Origin: Roseiarcus sp963755075
GTDB taxonomy: Bacteria > Pseudomonadota > Alphaproteobacteria > Rhizobiales > Beijerinckiaceae
Assembly (NCBI GenBank): GCA_963755075.1
Contig: CAVWKL010000075.1
Span: forward strand, 1 to 29,783
Reading direction: 5' to 3'
Length of the DNA: 29,783 nucleotides
In this document: one piece after another, positions 20,248-28,990 of the stretch
How positions within the stretch are numbered: the first letter of the stretch is position 1
Layout of the letters: each line of letters begins with the position of its first letter
Position numbers and translations under genes: made by a program
Notes under the pieces: generated by a model
Seen by the model: only the letters and a program-made list of their open reading frames with translations
Databases searched by the model: none
What the model was told of the DNA's origin: nothing

Positions 20248-20324
20248 TGGTCGGAGTGAGAGGATTTGAACCTCCGGCCCCCTCGTCCCGAACGAGGTGC
20301 GCTACCAGGCTGCGCTACACTCCG
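20248..20324 (-). tRNA. tRNA-Pro, anticodon CGG
   Basis: Read on the - strand, a full cloverleaf folds: acceptor CGGAGTG pairs with CACTCCG; the D arm is GCGC-AGCCTGGTA-GCGC; the anticodon stem CCTCG/CGAGG closes the loop TTCGGGA, giving anticodon CGG for the proline codon CCG; the T arm carries GGTTCAAATCC. Discriminator base A is at 20251 and the CCA end is encoded (20248-20250). Confidence 0.97.
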
Positions 20325-20351
20325 ACAGCGCCGCGAACGGCGCAAGCCGGC

Positions 20352-20380
20352 CTTATAGAGGCCCCGCGGGCGCCGCGCAA
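20352..20380 (-). promoter_or_regulatory. Putative promoter of tRNA-Pro
   Basis: On the - strand TTGCGC (20380-20375) and TATAAG (20357-20352) are 17 bp apart. They lie 28 bp before the mature 5' end of the tRNA, a normal distance. Prediction from motif and position only. Confidence 0.45.
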
Positions 20381-20487
20381 GCGCGACGGCGGCGCCATTC
20401 GGCGCGCCTTGCCGCCGCACGCGCGACTTCCCACATGAGCCACTCGCGCGGGCCGAGCGGCGCTGCGGCACGGATGGGAGAATGCAC

Positions 20488-21129
20488 ATGAAAATCGGCA
20501 TCGTCGGATCGGGCGTGGTTGCGCAGACGCTCGGCGGGGGTTTTCTCAAACACGGTCACGAAGTCATGATGGGCACGCGCGAGCCGGGCAAGCTCGCGGC
20601 GTGGGCGGGCGAGAACCCCGGCGCGCGGATCGGCGATTTCGCCGCGGCGGCGGCGTTCGGCGAGGTCGTTGTCCTCGCGGTTGGCGGCGCGGTCGCGCTC
20701 GACGCGCTGAAACTCGCCGGGGCCGCCAATATCGCCGGCAAGACGGTGATCGACGCATGCAATCCGATCGGCGGCGGGCCGCCGGTCCACGGCGTCCTGT
20801 CGTATTTCACCAGCTTGACGGATTCGCTAATGGAGCGCCTGCAAAAGGCCTATCCTGCGGCGCATTTCGTCAAGGCGTTCAATTCGGTCGGCGCGGCGCA
20901 AATGGTCGATCCGCACTTCGCCGGCGGCAAGCCGACGATGTTCATTTGCGGCGATCACGAGGAGGCCAAGCGCACGGTGACGACTTTGCTCGACGCGTTC
21001 GGCTGGGAGACCGCGGACATGGGGGCGGTGGAGGCGGCGCGCGCCATCGAGCCCTTGTGCATGCTATGGTGCATCCCTGGCGTCGCCCGCAACGACTGGT
21101 CGCCGCACGCCTTCAAGCTGCTGCGGTAA
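20488..21129 (+). CDS. NADP-dependent oxidoreductase of the F420-reductase-like (F420_oxidored) family
   Basis: Soluble protein of 213 residues with a single Rossmann fold. It opens with the dinucleotide motif 'MKIGIVGSGVVAQTLGGGFLKHGHEV'-like GxGxxx pattern (shown here in part: 'GIVGSGVVAQTLG'), followed by 'MGTRE', whose Arg is typical of NADP preference. 'VIDACNPIG' and 'HFVKAFNSVGAAQM' are further signatures of the family that includes archaeal F420H2:NADP oxidoreductase and many uncharacterised bacterial relatives. ATG 20488 is preferred over ATG 20482 because GGGAG (20476-20480) is 7 nt away. Nothing in the window shows F420 synthesis, so the real substrate is unknown. The CBS-protein gene follows after 31 bp on the same strand and is probably co-transcribed. 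Confidence 0.85.
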   Translation: MKIGIVGSGVVAQTLGGGFLKHGHEVMMGTREPGKLAAWAGENPGARIGDFAAAAAFGEVVVLAVGGAVALDALKLAGAANIAGKTVIDACNPIGGGPPVHGVLSYFTSLTDSLMERLQKAYPAAHFVKAFNSVGAAQMVDPHFAGGKPTMFICGDHEEAKRTVTTLLDAFGWETADMGAVEAARAIEPLCMLWCIPGVARNDWSPHAFKLLR

Positions 21130-21160
21130 GGGAGGCGCTTGCAGACCATCGAGGTGGCCC

Positions 21161-21712
21161 ATGTCCGGATTCCCACGAAGCGAAGGCCGCGAGAAGACGG
21201 GCGTGCTGGCGGCGCGCCAGGCAATCCCCGAGGCGCAACATCCGCGCGTGCCCGAACCCACGGCGAAATCGGCGTTGGCGCGCTTGGGCCCGCTCGCCGT
21301 CGCCGCGGTCGGCGAGGAGGCGACGGCGCTCGATGCGCTAAGAGTCATGGCCGAGCGCGATGCGAGTGCGGTCGCCGTGGTGTCGCCGACGGGTCTCGTC
21401 GGCATTTGTTCCGAGCGGGACCATGCGCGCAATTGTCTGCTGAGCAACCGGACAGCGAACGACACGCCGGTCGTCGACGTCATGACCCGGCCCGGGGCGA
21501 GCGTCGCGCCGGCGGACAGCGTGCGGCGCTGTCTCATCTTGATGGACGAGCGGCAAGTCACGCACGTCGCCGTTCTCGATCAAGGCCGGCTGGTCGGTCT
21601 TCTCTCTCAGACCGACTTGTTGGCGGCGCGGATCGCCTATCTCGAACGCGTCTTCCACGAGACCGAAATGGATCAGAAGTTGCTGTTCCTGCGCGGAACC
21701 TACAGCTGCTGA
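21161..21712 (+). CDS. CBS-domain pair protein
   Basis: Cytoplasmic protein of 183 residues. After a non-conserved N-terminus (about 1-40) it has two CBS motifs (about 45-100 and 107-165) with the typical 'ALRVMAERDASAVAVVSPTGLVGICSERD'-type pattern (each shorter motif: 'GLVGICSERD' and 'GRLVGLLSQTDLL'), which normally bind adenine nucleotides and sense energy state. The C-terminus 'QKLLFLRGTYSC' recurs, from memory, in stand-alone CBS proteins of proteobacteria. ATG 21161 has a purine-rich GAGGTGG just upstream. No attached catalytic domain; partner unknown. It lies between the oxidoreductase and the nickel permease. Confidence 0.88.
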   Translation: MSGFPRSEGREKTGVLAARQAIPEAQHPRVPEPTAKSALARLGPLAVAAVGEEATALDALRVMAERDASAVAVVSPTGLVGICSERDHARNCLLSNRTANDTPVVDVMTRPGASVAPADSVRRCLILMDERQVTHVAVLDQGRLVGLLSQTDLLAARIAYLERVFHETEMDQKLLFLRGTYSC

Positions 21713-21963
21713 GCGAGGGCGCTGGCACGGCGGCGGCGCGCCTCGCCGGGATCCGGCTGTTTCGATCCACGGCGCGCGACAGCGTCTTCGACCGACCGTC
21801 CGAACCGCGCGTCTTGGCCTGACGAGGCGCCGGTCTGCAGCCCCGGGGGGGGGCGAAATCCGGCCCGCTGGCCAACGAACTTGATTTCCATCATTATCTG
21901 CGGCGCGGCGAAGTGCTGGTTTGACGGTCGAAATGATCCCGAGATGAGCCGGAGAATGAACGT

Positions 21964-23028
<1,065 letters not shown>

Positions 23029-23047
23029 CGGCGGAGGCCTGCGCCCC

Positions 23048-23073
23048 GGTCCGCGCCGGCGACGGCGCGGACC
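23048..23073 (+). terminator. Stem-loop after the nickel permease gene
   Basis: GGTCCGCGCCG and CGGCGCGGACC form an 11-bp perfect stem closed by a GCGA tetraloop, 19 bp after the permease stop. There is no T-run, so it may stabilise the mRNA end rather than terminate transcription. Confidence 0.4.
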
Positions 23074-23455
23074 TCGGCCGCGGCGGCGCAAGAGGCTCGC
23101 GGCATTGCCGAAGATCAAAGACTGGGCGGAATATCCGAGCATGATCAGCGCCGGGTTGGCGCCGGGCGCCGGATTCTTTTCCTCCAAATGAAGAGGGCAT
23201 GCGTGAAGGCGGGTTTCGGGTCGTCCCCGAGGACAGGAAAGCGGCTCCGGCGGCGGCGCCGATTGCCGTCGAACCGACGGAGCGGATGGCGATGACCAAT
23301 AGCCTCGTCGGCGCCGGGCCCGGTCGTGGCGCTGTAAAAACGTCGCGCCGGCGCCTATATGGACGGCCGCGGGCTCGGCTTGACGGCCGCGTTGCGGCGG
23401 TCGAGGCTGTCCGGCTCTTGCGCCGCCTTCGACGTGACGCGGAAGGAGCCGGCCC
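23074..23455. other. Non-coding leader before hypA
   Basis: About 380 bp between the stem-loop and hypA. I find no gene with a ribosome site and no convincing sigma-54 (-24/-12) or FNR box, both of which are common in front of hydrogenase genes. The hypA promoter is presumably here. Confidence 0.4.
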
Positions 23456-23797
23456 GTGCATGAGATGGCGCTGACCGAGAGCATCGTCGAAATCGCTCTC
23501 GAAGAAGCGCGCAAGCAGGGCGCACGGCGGGTCGTGCGGGTGTTCGTCGACGTCGGGGCGTTGAGCCACGTCGAGCCCGAGGCCTTGGAGTTCTGCTTTT
23601 CCGCCATCGCCTCCGGCACCGCCGCCGAGGGCGCGAAGTTGGAAATCCAGCGTATCGCCGGGGCCGGCTGGTGCCTCGATTGCGAAAAGAGCGTGGCGCT
23701 CGCCGAGCGCTACGGCGCCTGCCCGGAATGCGGCGGCTGTCGCGTTAAGATGACGGCGGGAGACGAATTGAAGATTCGCGAGATGGAGATCGACTGA
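23456..23797 (+). CDS. hypA: Hydrogenase maturation nickel metallochaperone HypA
   Basis: Small cytosolic protein of 113 residues that carries nickel to the hydrogenase large subunit together with HypB. The start is GTG 23456, with GGAAGGAG at 23441-23448 and 7 nt spacing. This gives the invariant N-terminus 'MHEMALTES' whose His2 and Glu3 belong to the nickel site. The zinc site is two CxxC pairs: Cys73/Cys76 ('CLDC') and Cys89/Cys92 ('CPEC'). Length is normal. Its stop overlaps the hypB start by one base (TGATG), so the pair is translationally coupled. Confidence 0.97.
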   Translation: MHEMALTESIVEIALEEARKQGARRVVRVFVDVGALSHVEPEALEFCFSAIASGTAAEGAKLEIQRIAGAGWCLDCEKSVALAERYGACPECGGCRVKMTAGDELKIREMEID

Positions 23798-24702
23798 TGT
23801 GCAGCGTTTGCGGATGCGGCGAGGCGACGATCGCCCTCGACAAGGGCAAGGGCGGCGCGCATGCGCATGACCACCCGCACGACCATGATCATCCCCACGA
23901 CCATGCTCATCCCCACGACCATGCTCATCCCCACGATCACGACCACGATCACCCCCGTCACAGCGAGGGCGGCGCGCTCGACTACGGCAAGGGCGTCGCC
24001 GGCGCCCATGTCCCAGGCCTCAGCCAGGAGCGCATCGTCCGCATCGAGCGCGACATCCTGTCGAAAAACGACGCCTACGCGCGCGACAACCGACATGCCT
24101 TCGCCGCGAGCAACGTGTTCGCGCTCAACTTCGTCTCCAGCCCCGGTTCGGGCAAAACGAGCCTGCTGGTGAAGACGATCGAGGCGCTGAAGGGGCGCAT
24201 GGCGGTCACGGTGATCGAGGGCGATCAACAGACCTCCAACGACGCCGAGCGCATCCGCGCCACAGGCGCTGCGGCCATCCAGATCAACACCGGCAAGGGC
24301 TGCCATCTCGACGCCCATATGGTCGGCCACGCCGTGGAGACGCTGGCCCCGCCGCCCGGCTCGGCGCTGTTTATCGAGAACGTCGGCAACCTCGTCTGCC
24401 CCGCCGCCTTCGACCTCGGGGAAGCGCACAAGGTGGTGGTGCTTTCGGTCACCGAGGGCGAGGACAAGCCGCTGAAATACCCAGACATGTTCGCTGCGGC
24501 CGATCTGTTGCTGCTCAACAAGTCCGATCTCCTGCCGCACCTCGATTTCGACGTCGGGGCGTGTCTCGCCAACGCGCTGCGGGTCAATCCGCGGCTGCAG
24601 ACGCTGATCGTCTCGGCCAAGACCGGCGAAGGCCTCGCCGCCTTCGTCGCCTGGATCGAGGCCTCCGCCGCGCGCCGCGCGGCCGCCTTGGCGAAGGGAT
24701 AG
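23797..24702 (+). CDS. hypB: Hydrogenase nickel incorporation GTPase HypB
   Basis: GTPase of 301 residues (G3E family) that drives nickel insertion into NiFe-hydrogenase. The N-terminus has the high-affinity nickel site 'MCSVCGCG' (CxxCGC). A histidine tract at residues 22-55 follows (17 His in 34 residues), the nickel-storage region of 'nickelin'-type HypB. Core motifs: Walker A 'SSPGSGKTS' (about 114-122), 'EGDQQTSNDAERI', 'ENVGNLVCPAAFDLGE', and the guanine-specificity motif 'LLNKSDLL'. The gene overlaps hypA by one base and hypF starts 3 bp later, so hypA-B-F-C form one operon. Confidence 0.97.
   Translation: MCSVCGCGEATIALDKGKGGAHAHDHPHDHDHPHDHAHPHDHAHPHDHDHDHPRHSEGGALDYGKGVAGAHVPGLSQERIVRIERDILSKNDAYARDNRHAFAASNVFALNFVSSPGSGKTSLLVKTIEALKGRMAVTVIEGDQQTSNDAERIRATGAAAIQINTGKGCHLDAHMVGHAVETLAPPPGSALFIENVGNLVCPAAFDLGEAHKVVVLSVTEGEDKPLKYPDMFAAADLLLLNKSDLLPHLDFDVGACLANALRVNPRLQTLIVSAKTGEGLAAFVAWIEASAARRAAALAKG
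23860..23961 (+). repeat. Histidine-codon repeat in hypB
   Basis: Tandem 18-bp units close to CATCCCCACGACCATGCT encode His-Pro-His-Asp-His-Ala repeats; flanking units are shorter and degenerate. This short in-frame array can expand or contract by slippage and set the number of nickel ligands. Confidence 0.85.
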
Positions 24703-24705
24703 GCG

Positions 24706-26982
24706 ATGACGGCGCTCCGCTCCCTCCTCGCGCGAACGGACAGGCGCCTGCGCCTGCGCGTGCGCGGCGCGGTGCAGGGGGTGGGCTTCCGTCCTTTCGC
24801 CTATGGGCTGGCTTCGCGCCTGGCGCTCTCGGGCTTCGTTCTCAACGACGCCGAGGGGGTGTTGATCGAGATCGAGGGCGCCGGGGCCGAGCAATTCCTG
24901 CACGCCATGCGCCTCGCCCCGCCGCCGCTGGCGCGCATCGATTCGATCGAAGTCGCCGAGCTGCCGCTCGCCGGCCGCGACGGCTTCGCCATCGGGGCGA
25001 CGGCGGGCGGACCGACGACGACGCGCATCGGCGCCGATGCGGCGATCTGCGAGGACTGTCTCGCCGAGTTGTTCGATCCGGCGAGCCGCTTCTATCATTA
25101 TCCCCTCATCAACTGCACCCATTGCGGCCCGCGCTACACCTTGACGCGCGCGCTGCCCTACGATCGCGCCCAGACATCGATGGCGCCGTTCCCGATGTGC
25201 GCGGATTGCGCGAGCGACTACGCCGACCCGAACAACCGCCGCTTCCACGCCGAGCCGATCGCCTGTCCGCGCTGCGGCCCGAAGCTGAACGTCGAGATCG
25301 CCGCGATCGCCGCCTGCATCCGCGAGGGCGGCATCGTCGCGCTCAAGGGCCTCGGCGGCTTCCACCTCATCTGCGACGCGCGCAACGAGGAGACCGCTGC
25401 GAAGCTGCGCCGCCGCAAGGCGCGCGAGGCCAAACCCTTCGCCGTGATGGTCGCCAACGCGGCGAGCGCGGCGCGGCTCGCCGAGTTCGGGCAAGCCGAA
25501 CGCGCGCTTCTTCAGTCGCGCGCGCGGCCGATCGTCCTGGTGAGGAGCCGTGGCGTTCTTGCCGGAAGCGTTGCGCCGAATCTTGCCGACGTCGGCCTCA
25601 TGCTCGCCTATACGCCGTTGCACTGGCTGGTTTTGCACGCGCTGGCGGGCGCGCCGGACTTCCTGAACTGGCGCCATGGCGCCAACGAAATCGCGCTCGT
25701 GGCGACCAGCGCCAACCTCGGCGGCGAGCCTTTGGTTGCCGACGACGAGGACGCGCAGAGGCGCCTTGGGCCGATCGCCGACCTCGTCGTGACGCATGGG
25801 CGGGCCATCGTGGCGCGCGCCGACGATTCGGTGATGCGCGTGCTCGACGGCGCGCCGGCCTTCTTGCGCCGCGCGCGCGGCTTCACGCCCGATCCGATCG
25901 ATCTCGGCGTCGACGGCCCGAGCGTGCTCGCCGCCGGCGCCGATCTGAAGAATACGGTGACGCTGACGCGCGGGCGTGAGGCCTTCGTGTCGCAGCATAT
26001 CGGCGATCTCGACGACCGCGAGACCATCCGCTTCCGCCACGAGACGATCGCCCATCTGCGCGCGATCCTGGCGATCGCGCCGGAATTCGTCGCCTGCGAC
26101 CTGCATCCCGATTTCCACTCGACGCGCTCGGCCGAAGAGGCGGGATTGCCGTGCGCGCGCGTGCAGCATCATCTCGCCCATGTCGCGGCGGTCGCGGCGG
26201 AGCATGGTTTGAGCGGCGCGGCGCTCGGCGTCGCGCTCGACGGCCAGGGCTATGGGACGGACGGCGCGCCTTGGGGCGGCGAGCTGATCCTGCTGGACGG
26301 GGCGCGCTGGGAGCGCGTCGGCCATCTCGAACCGCTCGCTCTGCCCGGCGGCGATCGCGCCGCGCGCGAGCCCTGGCGGATGGGGGTGGCGATGCTCGAT
26401 CGGCTCGGCCGGCTCGACGCCGCCGAGCGTTTCTTCCCCGACGCGCCCCATGCGGCGCGGCTGGCGCAGGCCTTCGGGCGGGGCGCGCGTTTTCCCATGA
26501 CCAGCAGCCTCGGCCGGCTGTTCGACGCGGCCGCGGCGCTGGCGGGCGTCTGCCTCGAACAGCGTTACGAAGGCCAGGCGGCGATGGAATTCGAGGCGCT
26601 GGTCGCAACGCCGGGCGCAGGCGAAGGGCTGTGGCGCATCGAGGCGGGGCGGCTCGACATGGCGCCGCTCATGGCGGCGATCATCGACGGGCGTCTGCGG
26701 GGCCGTGAGGCGGCGGAGCTGTTTCATGGCGCGCTGATCGGCGCGCTCGACGAATGGATCGCCGCCGCCGCGGCGGCGCGCGGGCTCACGCAGATCGCGC
26801 TCGGCGGCGGCTGTCTGATGAACAAGGTTCTCGCCGAGGGCCTCGGCGCGCGCCTGCGCGCGCGCGGCCTGAAGCCCTATTTGCCTCGCGCGGTTCCCGC
26901 CAACGACGGGGGCGTGTCGTTCGGTCAGGCGGCCTTCGCCCTGGCGCTCATTCGCGCCCGCGCCACTTTTGAGGAGAATTAG
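24706..26982 (+). CDS. hypF: Carbamoyltransferase HypF (hydrogenase CN-ligand synthesis)
   Basis: HypF (758 residues) uses carbamoyl phosphate and ATP to carbamoylate the C-terminal Cys of HypE, the first step to the cyanide ligands of the NiFe site. Domain order is complete. Acylphosphatase-like, about 14-100: 'VRGAVQGVGFRPFAYGLA'. Two C-x2-C-x18-C-x2-C zinc fingers: Cys115/118/137/140 and Cys165/168/187/190. YrdC-like, about 200-385: 'ALKGLGGFHLICDA', 'RKAREAKPFAVM'. Kae1-like, about 400-758: metal-binding 'HHLAHVAAV' (His488, His489, His492) and 'LGGGCLMNKVLAEGL'. It sits 3 bp after hypB and 3 bp before hypC. Its substrate protein HypE is not encoded in the window. Confidence 0.97.
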   Translation: MTALRSLLARTDRRLRLRVRGAVQGVGFRPFAYGLASRLALSGFVLNDAEGVLIEIEGAGAEQFLHAMRLAPPPLARIDSIEVAELPLAGRDGFAIGATAGGPTTTRIGADAAICEDCLAELFDPASRFYHYPLINCTHCGPRYTLTRALPYDRAQTSMAPFPMCADCASDYADPNNRRFHAEPIACPRCGPKLNVEIAAIAACIREGGIVALKGLGGFHLICDARNEETAAKLRRRKAREAKPFAVMVANAASAARLAEFGQAERALLQSRARPIVLVRSRGVLAGSVAPNLADVGLMLAYTPLHWLVLHALAGAPDFLNWRHGANEIALVATSANLGGEPLVADDEDAQRRLGPIADLVVTHGRAIVARADDSVMRVLDGAPAFLRRARGFTPDPIDLGVDGPSVLAAGADLKNTVTLTRGREAFVSQHIGDLDDRETIRFRHETIAHLRAILAIAPEFVACDLHPDFHSTRSAEEAGLPCARVQHHLAHVAAVAAEHGLSGAALGVALDGQGYGTDGAPWGGELILLDGARWERVGHLEPLALPGGDRAAREPWRMGVAMLDRLGRLDAAERFFPDAPHAARLAQAFGRGARFPMTSSLGRLFDAAAALAGVCLEQRYEGQAAMEFEALVATPGAGEGLWRIEAGRLDMAPLMAAIIDGRLRGREAAELFHGALIGALDEWIAAAAAARGLTQIALGGGCLMNKVLAEGLGARLRARGLKPYLPRAVPANDGGVSFGQAAFALALIRARATFEEN

Positions 26983-26985
26983 ATC

Positions 26986-27405
26986 ATGTGCCTTGCCATC
27001 CCTGTTCAGGTGAGCGAGATCCTGCCCAATGATATGGCCAAAGTCAGTCTCGACGGCGTCGCCAAGATCGTCTCCACGGCGCTGGTGGAGGACTTGCAAG
27101 TCGGCGACTACGTCGTGCTGCACGTCGGCTACGCCCTCGCCAAGATCGATCCCGACGAGGCCGCGCGCACGCTCGAATTGCTGGCCGCAATGGGAGCGGC
27201 CGCGCCAACGAATCCTTCCAGCGCATGCGCGATCATCTCGCCGGCAATCAGGTGCCGCTCGCCAATACGAATTACCGGATGGGCCGCCGGCTCAACATCG
27301 AAGTCAAGACGGAATCGTTTGTCAACGACAACGACGCCAACAGCATGTTGTCGCGTGAGAATCGCCGGGGATTTGAACTGCCGGCCCGGCCGTGATGCGC
27401 CCTAG
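26986..27405 (+). CDS. hypC: Hydrogenase assembly chaperone HypC, C-terminus replaced at a junction
   Basis: HypC binds HypD during assembly of the Fe(CN)2CO unit and delivers it to the hydrogenase large subunit. The N-terminus 'MCLAIPVQV' (essential Cys2), 'MAKVSLDGVAKIVS' and 'VGDYVVLHVGYALAKIDPDEA' are diagnostic. GAGGAG at 26971-26976 is the ribosome site. Normal HypC is about 75-90 residues and should end soon after 'LELLAAMG' (residue about 70, base about 27195). Instead the frame runs on through 69 low-complexity residues and stops at a TAG (27403-27405) on the edge of a palindrome. The last third is therefore not HypC; another frame carries the coding signal there. Function of this form is doubtful. 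hypD and hypE, expected next, are missing. Confidence 0.9.
   Translation: MCLAIPVQVSEILPNDMAKVSLDGVAKIVSTALVEDLQVGDYVVLHVGYALAKIDPDEAARTLELLAAMGAAAPTNPSSACAIISPAIRCRSPIRITGWAAGSTSKSRRNRLSTTTTPTACCRVRIAGDLNCRPGRDAP
27188..27210. other. Junction between alphaproteobacterial and foreign (planctomycete-like) sequence
   Basis: HypC similarity stops near 27195-27200 and a different protein's coding frame starts at the same place. The exact breakpoint cannot be fixed from one sequence; an octamer GCGGCCGC lies at 27196-27203. To the right, gene content, base composition and intergenic palindromes all change. Confidence 0.7.
27195..27395 (+). pseudogene. C-terminal fragment of an unidentified protein
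   Basis: In the frame two bases ahead of hypC, about 66 codons end at TGA 27393-27395. The product includes 'NESFQRMRDHLAGNQVPLAN' and 'MLSRENRRGFELPARP'. Third codon positions are strongly G/C-biased and the residue mix is protein-like, unlike the hypC-frame reading of the same bases. No start codon context exists: the 5' part was lost at the junction. I do not recognise the family. Confidence 0.5.
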
Positions 27406-27465
27406 TTTAGCCGCGAGCCTCTGGCAAGCGAGAGCCCCTCGCTCGCCAGAGGCTCGCGGCTAAAC
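27405..27465. repeat. Long palindrome (hairpin) between the gene fragment and the protease gene
   Basis: Arms of 21 bp pair perfectly (27405-27425 with 27445-27465; outer bases GTTTAGCCGCGAGCC). A further 5 bp (GCGAG/CTCGC) pair inside a 2x2 internal loop. The outer part TTAGCCGC is shared with the palindrome at 28991. It also sits between gene ends and could act as a bidirectional terminator, but there is no T-run. I recall such TTAGCCGCGA-type palindromes as frequent in planctomycete intergenic DNA. Confidence 0.88.
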
Positions 27466-27489
27466 GAATGGTCTTGGATTGTCCTCAAC

Positions 27490-27852
27490 TTACTTGAGCG
27501 GAATCGCCGGCAGCCGTTTGAGCTTCTGATTGGCTGGGTCAACAAGAATCCCCACCGATTCGAGCGCGGTTACGCCGAGCAATGGCTCGCAGCCGTCGGG
27601 GCCGAAGATCACTCTGCCCGACGTAATCTCTCCCATGAATTCAATCACAGCCAAACCAAAATCGTAAGAGGCCGTCGTGCCGTTCGCCAGTTCGTAATTC
27701 ATGCGGCCGACGGGGCTGATCCCCGCTTTGCGCAGTTGCTTGCCGGGAGCCATGCAATCCGTGGCTCCGGTATCGACCAGAAAATCATCTTCAAATTTCT
27801 TGCGGCTACGCAGTTTGGGACGCACCGCCACCGTCACGTGAATAACGCCCAT
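27490..27852 (-). CDS. Retropepsin-like (clan AA) aspartic protease
   Basis: Small protein of 120 residues that resembles single-domain retroviral-type aspartic proteases, which act as dimers with one catalytic Asp each. Seen: 'FLVDTGATDCM' (catalytic Asp27 in DTGA), the flap-like region 'YELANGTTASYDFG', and 'PLLGVTALESVGILVDPANQ', matching the conserved LLG-x3-LE end of bacterial clan AA proteins. No signal peptide or other domain. The start ATG has no clear Shine-Dalgarno sequence. It lies 62 bp downstream of transaldolase on the same strand. Target unknown. Such stand-alone genes are, from memory, scattered in planctomycetes, cyanobacteria and Chloroflexi. Confidence 0.8.
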   Translation of the reverse strand: MGVIHVTVAVRPKLRSRKKFEDDFLVDTGATDCMAPGKQLRKAGISPVGRMNYELANGTTASYDFGLAVIEFMGEITSGRVIFGPDGCEPLLGVTALESVGILVDPANQKLKRLPAIPLK

Positions 27853-27914
27853 AAGAGAAGTCTATCGGGCAAGCGTGTGAACCACAAGTCGGTTCAAGCC
27901 GGATTCACGTTCCA

Positions 27915-28964
27915 TCATCCGAGAGTCTTGCGCTTTTCCGCGATCAGGGCCAGCAGCTTGTACTGCGGTTCGGCGAACTTCGCGATTCCTTCCGACATCA
28001 ACGTCTCTTCCATGTGCTTCACGTCGACGAGACGATCTATTTCCGCCAGCACTTCTGCGGGCGGCATCCGATCGACTTGCCGGGTGAAGGTCAGTCCGCA
28101 CTTGTCCACGGCGTCGTTGGTTGCCGGGGGATTGGTCTGAATGTCGGAGCCTGCCAGGGCCTGAACATACTTCCAATCTGCGTCGTCGGCAAACTTCTTG
28201 CCCGTGCTGGCAAAGATGATTTCCTGCTTGAGTGCCAACTTCTTGTCGCTCCAGAAGCGCTGATTCATCTGCCAGATGCGCTTGGCATTGACGATGCCGA
28301 CCTGTCCCTGCGCTTGTTTAGAAAGGCCCGGCACGTGCGTCTTCGTGTACTGATCGACCCGGCTGACGAAGATACTGTAGACCGACTTGAATTTGTCCTT
28401 GTCGCTACGGCGCTGGGCTCTGCGCCAAACAGCCTCGGACGCAGCCTTGAACTGCCGAGGCGAAAAGGTAAGCGTGACGTTGAGCGTGACGCCGGCGGCC
28501 GTCAGATCCTCCACGGCTGCAATGCCGGCGGTAGTGGCCGGGATTTTGATCATGCGATTGGTATGCCCGGCGCTCCATTTCTTGCCCAGGGCGATGTATT
28601 GCTTCGTCCGCTCCTCGACCGATATCTTCCGGGCCGGGTCTTCCAGCAACGGATCAAGTTCGAAGCTGACGTAACCGTCGTTGCCCTTGGTGCTTTGCCA
28701 GACGGGCTCGAAGACCTTCTGAGCTTGCCGCACGAGCGTGTCGGTCACCTGCCAGGCGACGTTGTGATCGCTCAGCCCTTTTTTCATGAGGCCGGCCAAC
28801 TCCGCGTCGAAACGGCCGGTTTTGATCAAGTCGGAAACGATGATCGGGTTCGAAGTCGCCCCGGTCGCTCCCAGGGCCCGGTTTTTCACCACAAGATCGG
28901 GATCGATCGAATCGAGCCACAACTTGGTGCCGCTGTTTATGATGGATTGCAATGGACTGGCCAA
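27915..28964 (-). CDS. tal: Transaldolase family protein
   Basis: 349 residues; pentose-phosphate enzyme that moves a dihydroxyacetone unit between sugar phosphates by a Schiff base. Seen: 'SGTKLWLDSIDPDLV' with the early Asp, 'GATGATSNPIIV' (family pattern TSNP), 'IKIPAT' with the catalytic Lys, 'TLNVTLTFS', and 'FVSRVDQY'. The start is TTG 28964 with GGAG 8 nt upstream; the protein then begins 'MASPLQSIIN', right for the family. Base use is less GC-rich than in the hyp genes to the left. It is flanked by palindromes on both sides of the two-gene unit. Fructose-6-phosphate aldolase activity cannot be excluded, but the length favours transaldolase. Confidence 0.9.
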   Translation of the reverse strand: MASPLQSIINSGTKLWLDSIDPDLVVKNRALGATGATSNPIIVSDLIKTGRFDAELAGLMKKGLSDHNVAWQVTDTLVRQAQKVFEPVWQSTKGNDGYVSFELDPLLEDPARKISVEERTKQYIALGKKWSAGHTNRMIKIPATTAGIAAVEDLTAAGVTLNVTLTFSPRQFKAASEAVWRRAQRRSDKDKFKSVYSIFVSRVDQYTKTHVPGLSKQAQGQVGIVNAKRIWQMNQRFWSDKKLALKQEIIFASTGKKFADDADWKYVQALAGSDIQTNPPATNDAVDKCGLTFTRQVDRMPPAEVLAEIDRLVDVKHMEETLMSEGIAKFAEPQYKLLALIAEKRKTLG

Positions 28965-28990
28965 GGTTTTGTCTCCGGATGGGGAATGAG

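Noticed and set aside
20220..20248. GAGGGC/GCCCTC inverted repeat after tRNA-Pro as terminator
   Set aside because: Only 6 bp with a 12-nt loop and no T-run.
20067..20549. Open frame of 160 codons on the - strand ending in a hydrophobic stretch ('ISPTGATAAYVGAMLF')
   Set aside because: It reads straight through tRNA-Pro and has no ribosome site; the hydrophobic end is suggestive but not enough.
23199..23474. Open frame of 91 codons just before hypA
   Set aside because: Overlaps the hypA start, no conserved features, Arg-rich tail; hypA has its own strong ribosome site.
23860..23961. Short tandem repeats as a CRISPR array
   Set aside because: They lie in frame in hypB, encode the histidine tract, and have no spacers.
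23710..27123. Open frame of 1137 codons on the - strand across hypB, hypF and hypC
   Set aside because: Antisense shadow of three certain genes; low-complexity composition.
27196..27203. GCGGCCGC octamer at the hypC junction as a sign of a cloning or ligation joint
   Set aside because: The octamer arises easily in GC-rich DNA; on its own it proves nothing about how the junction formed.
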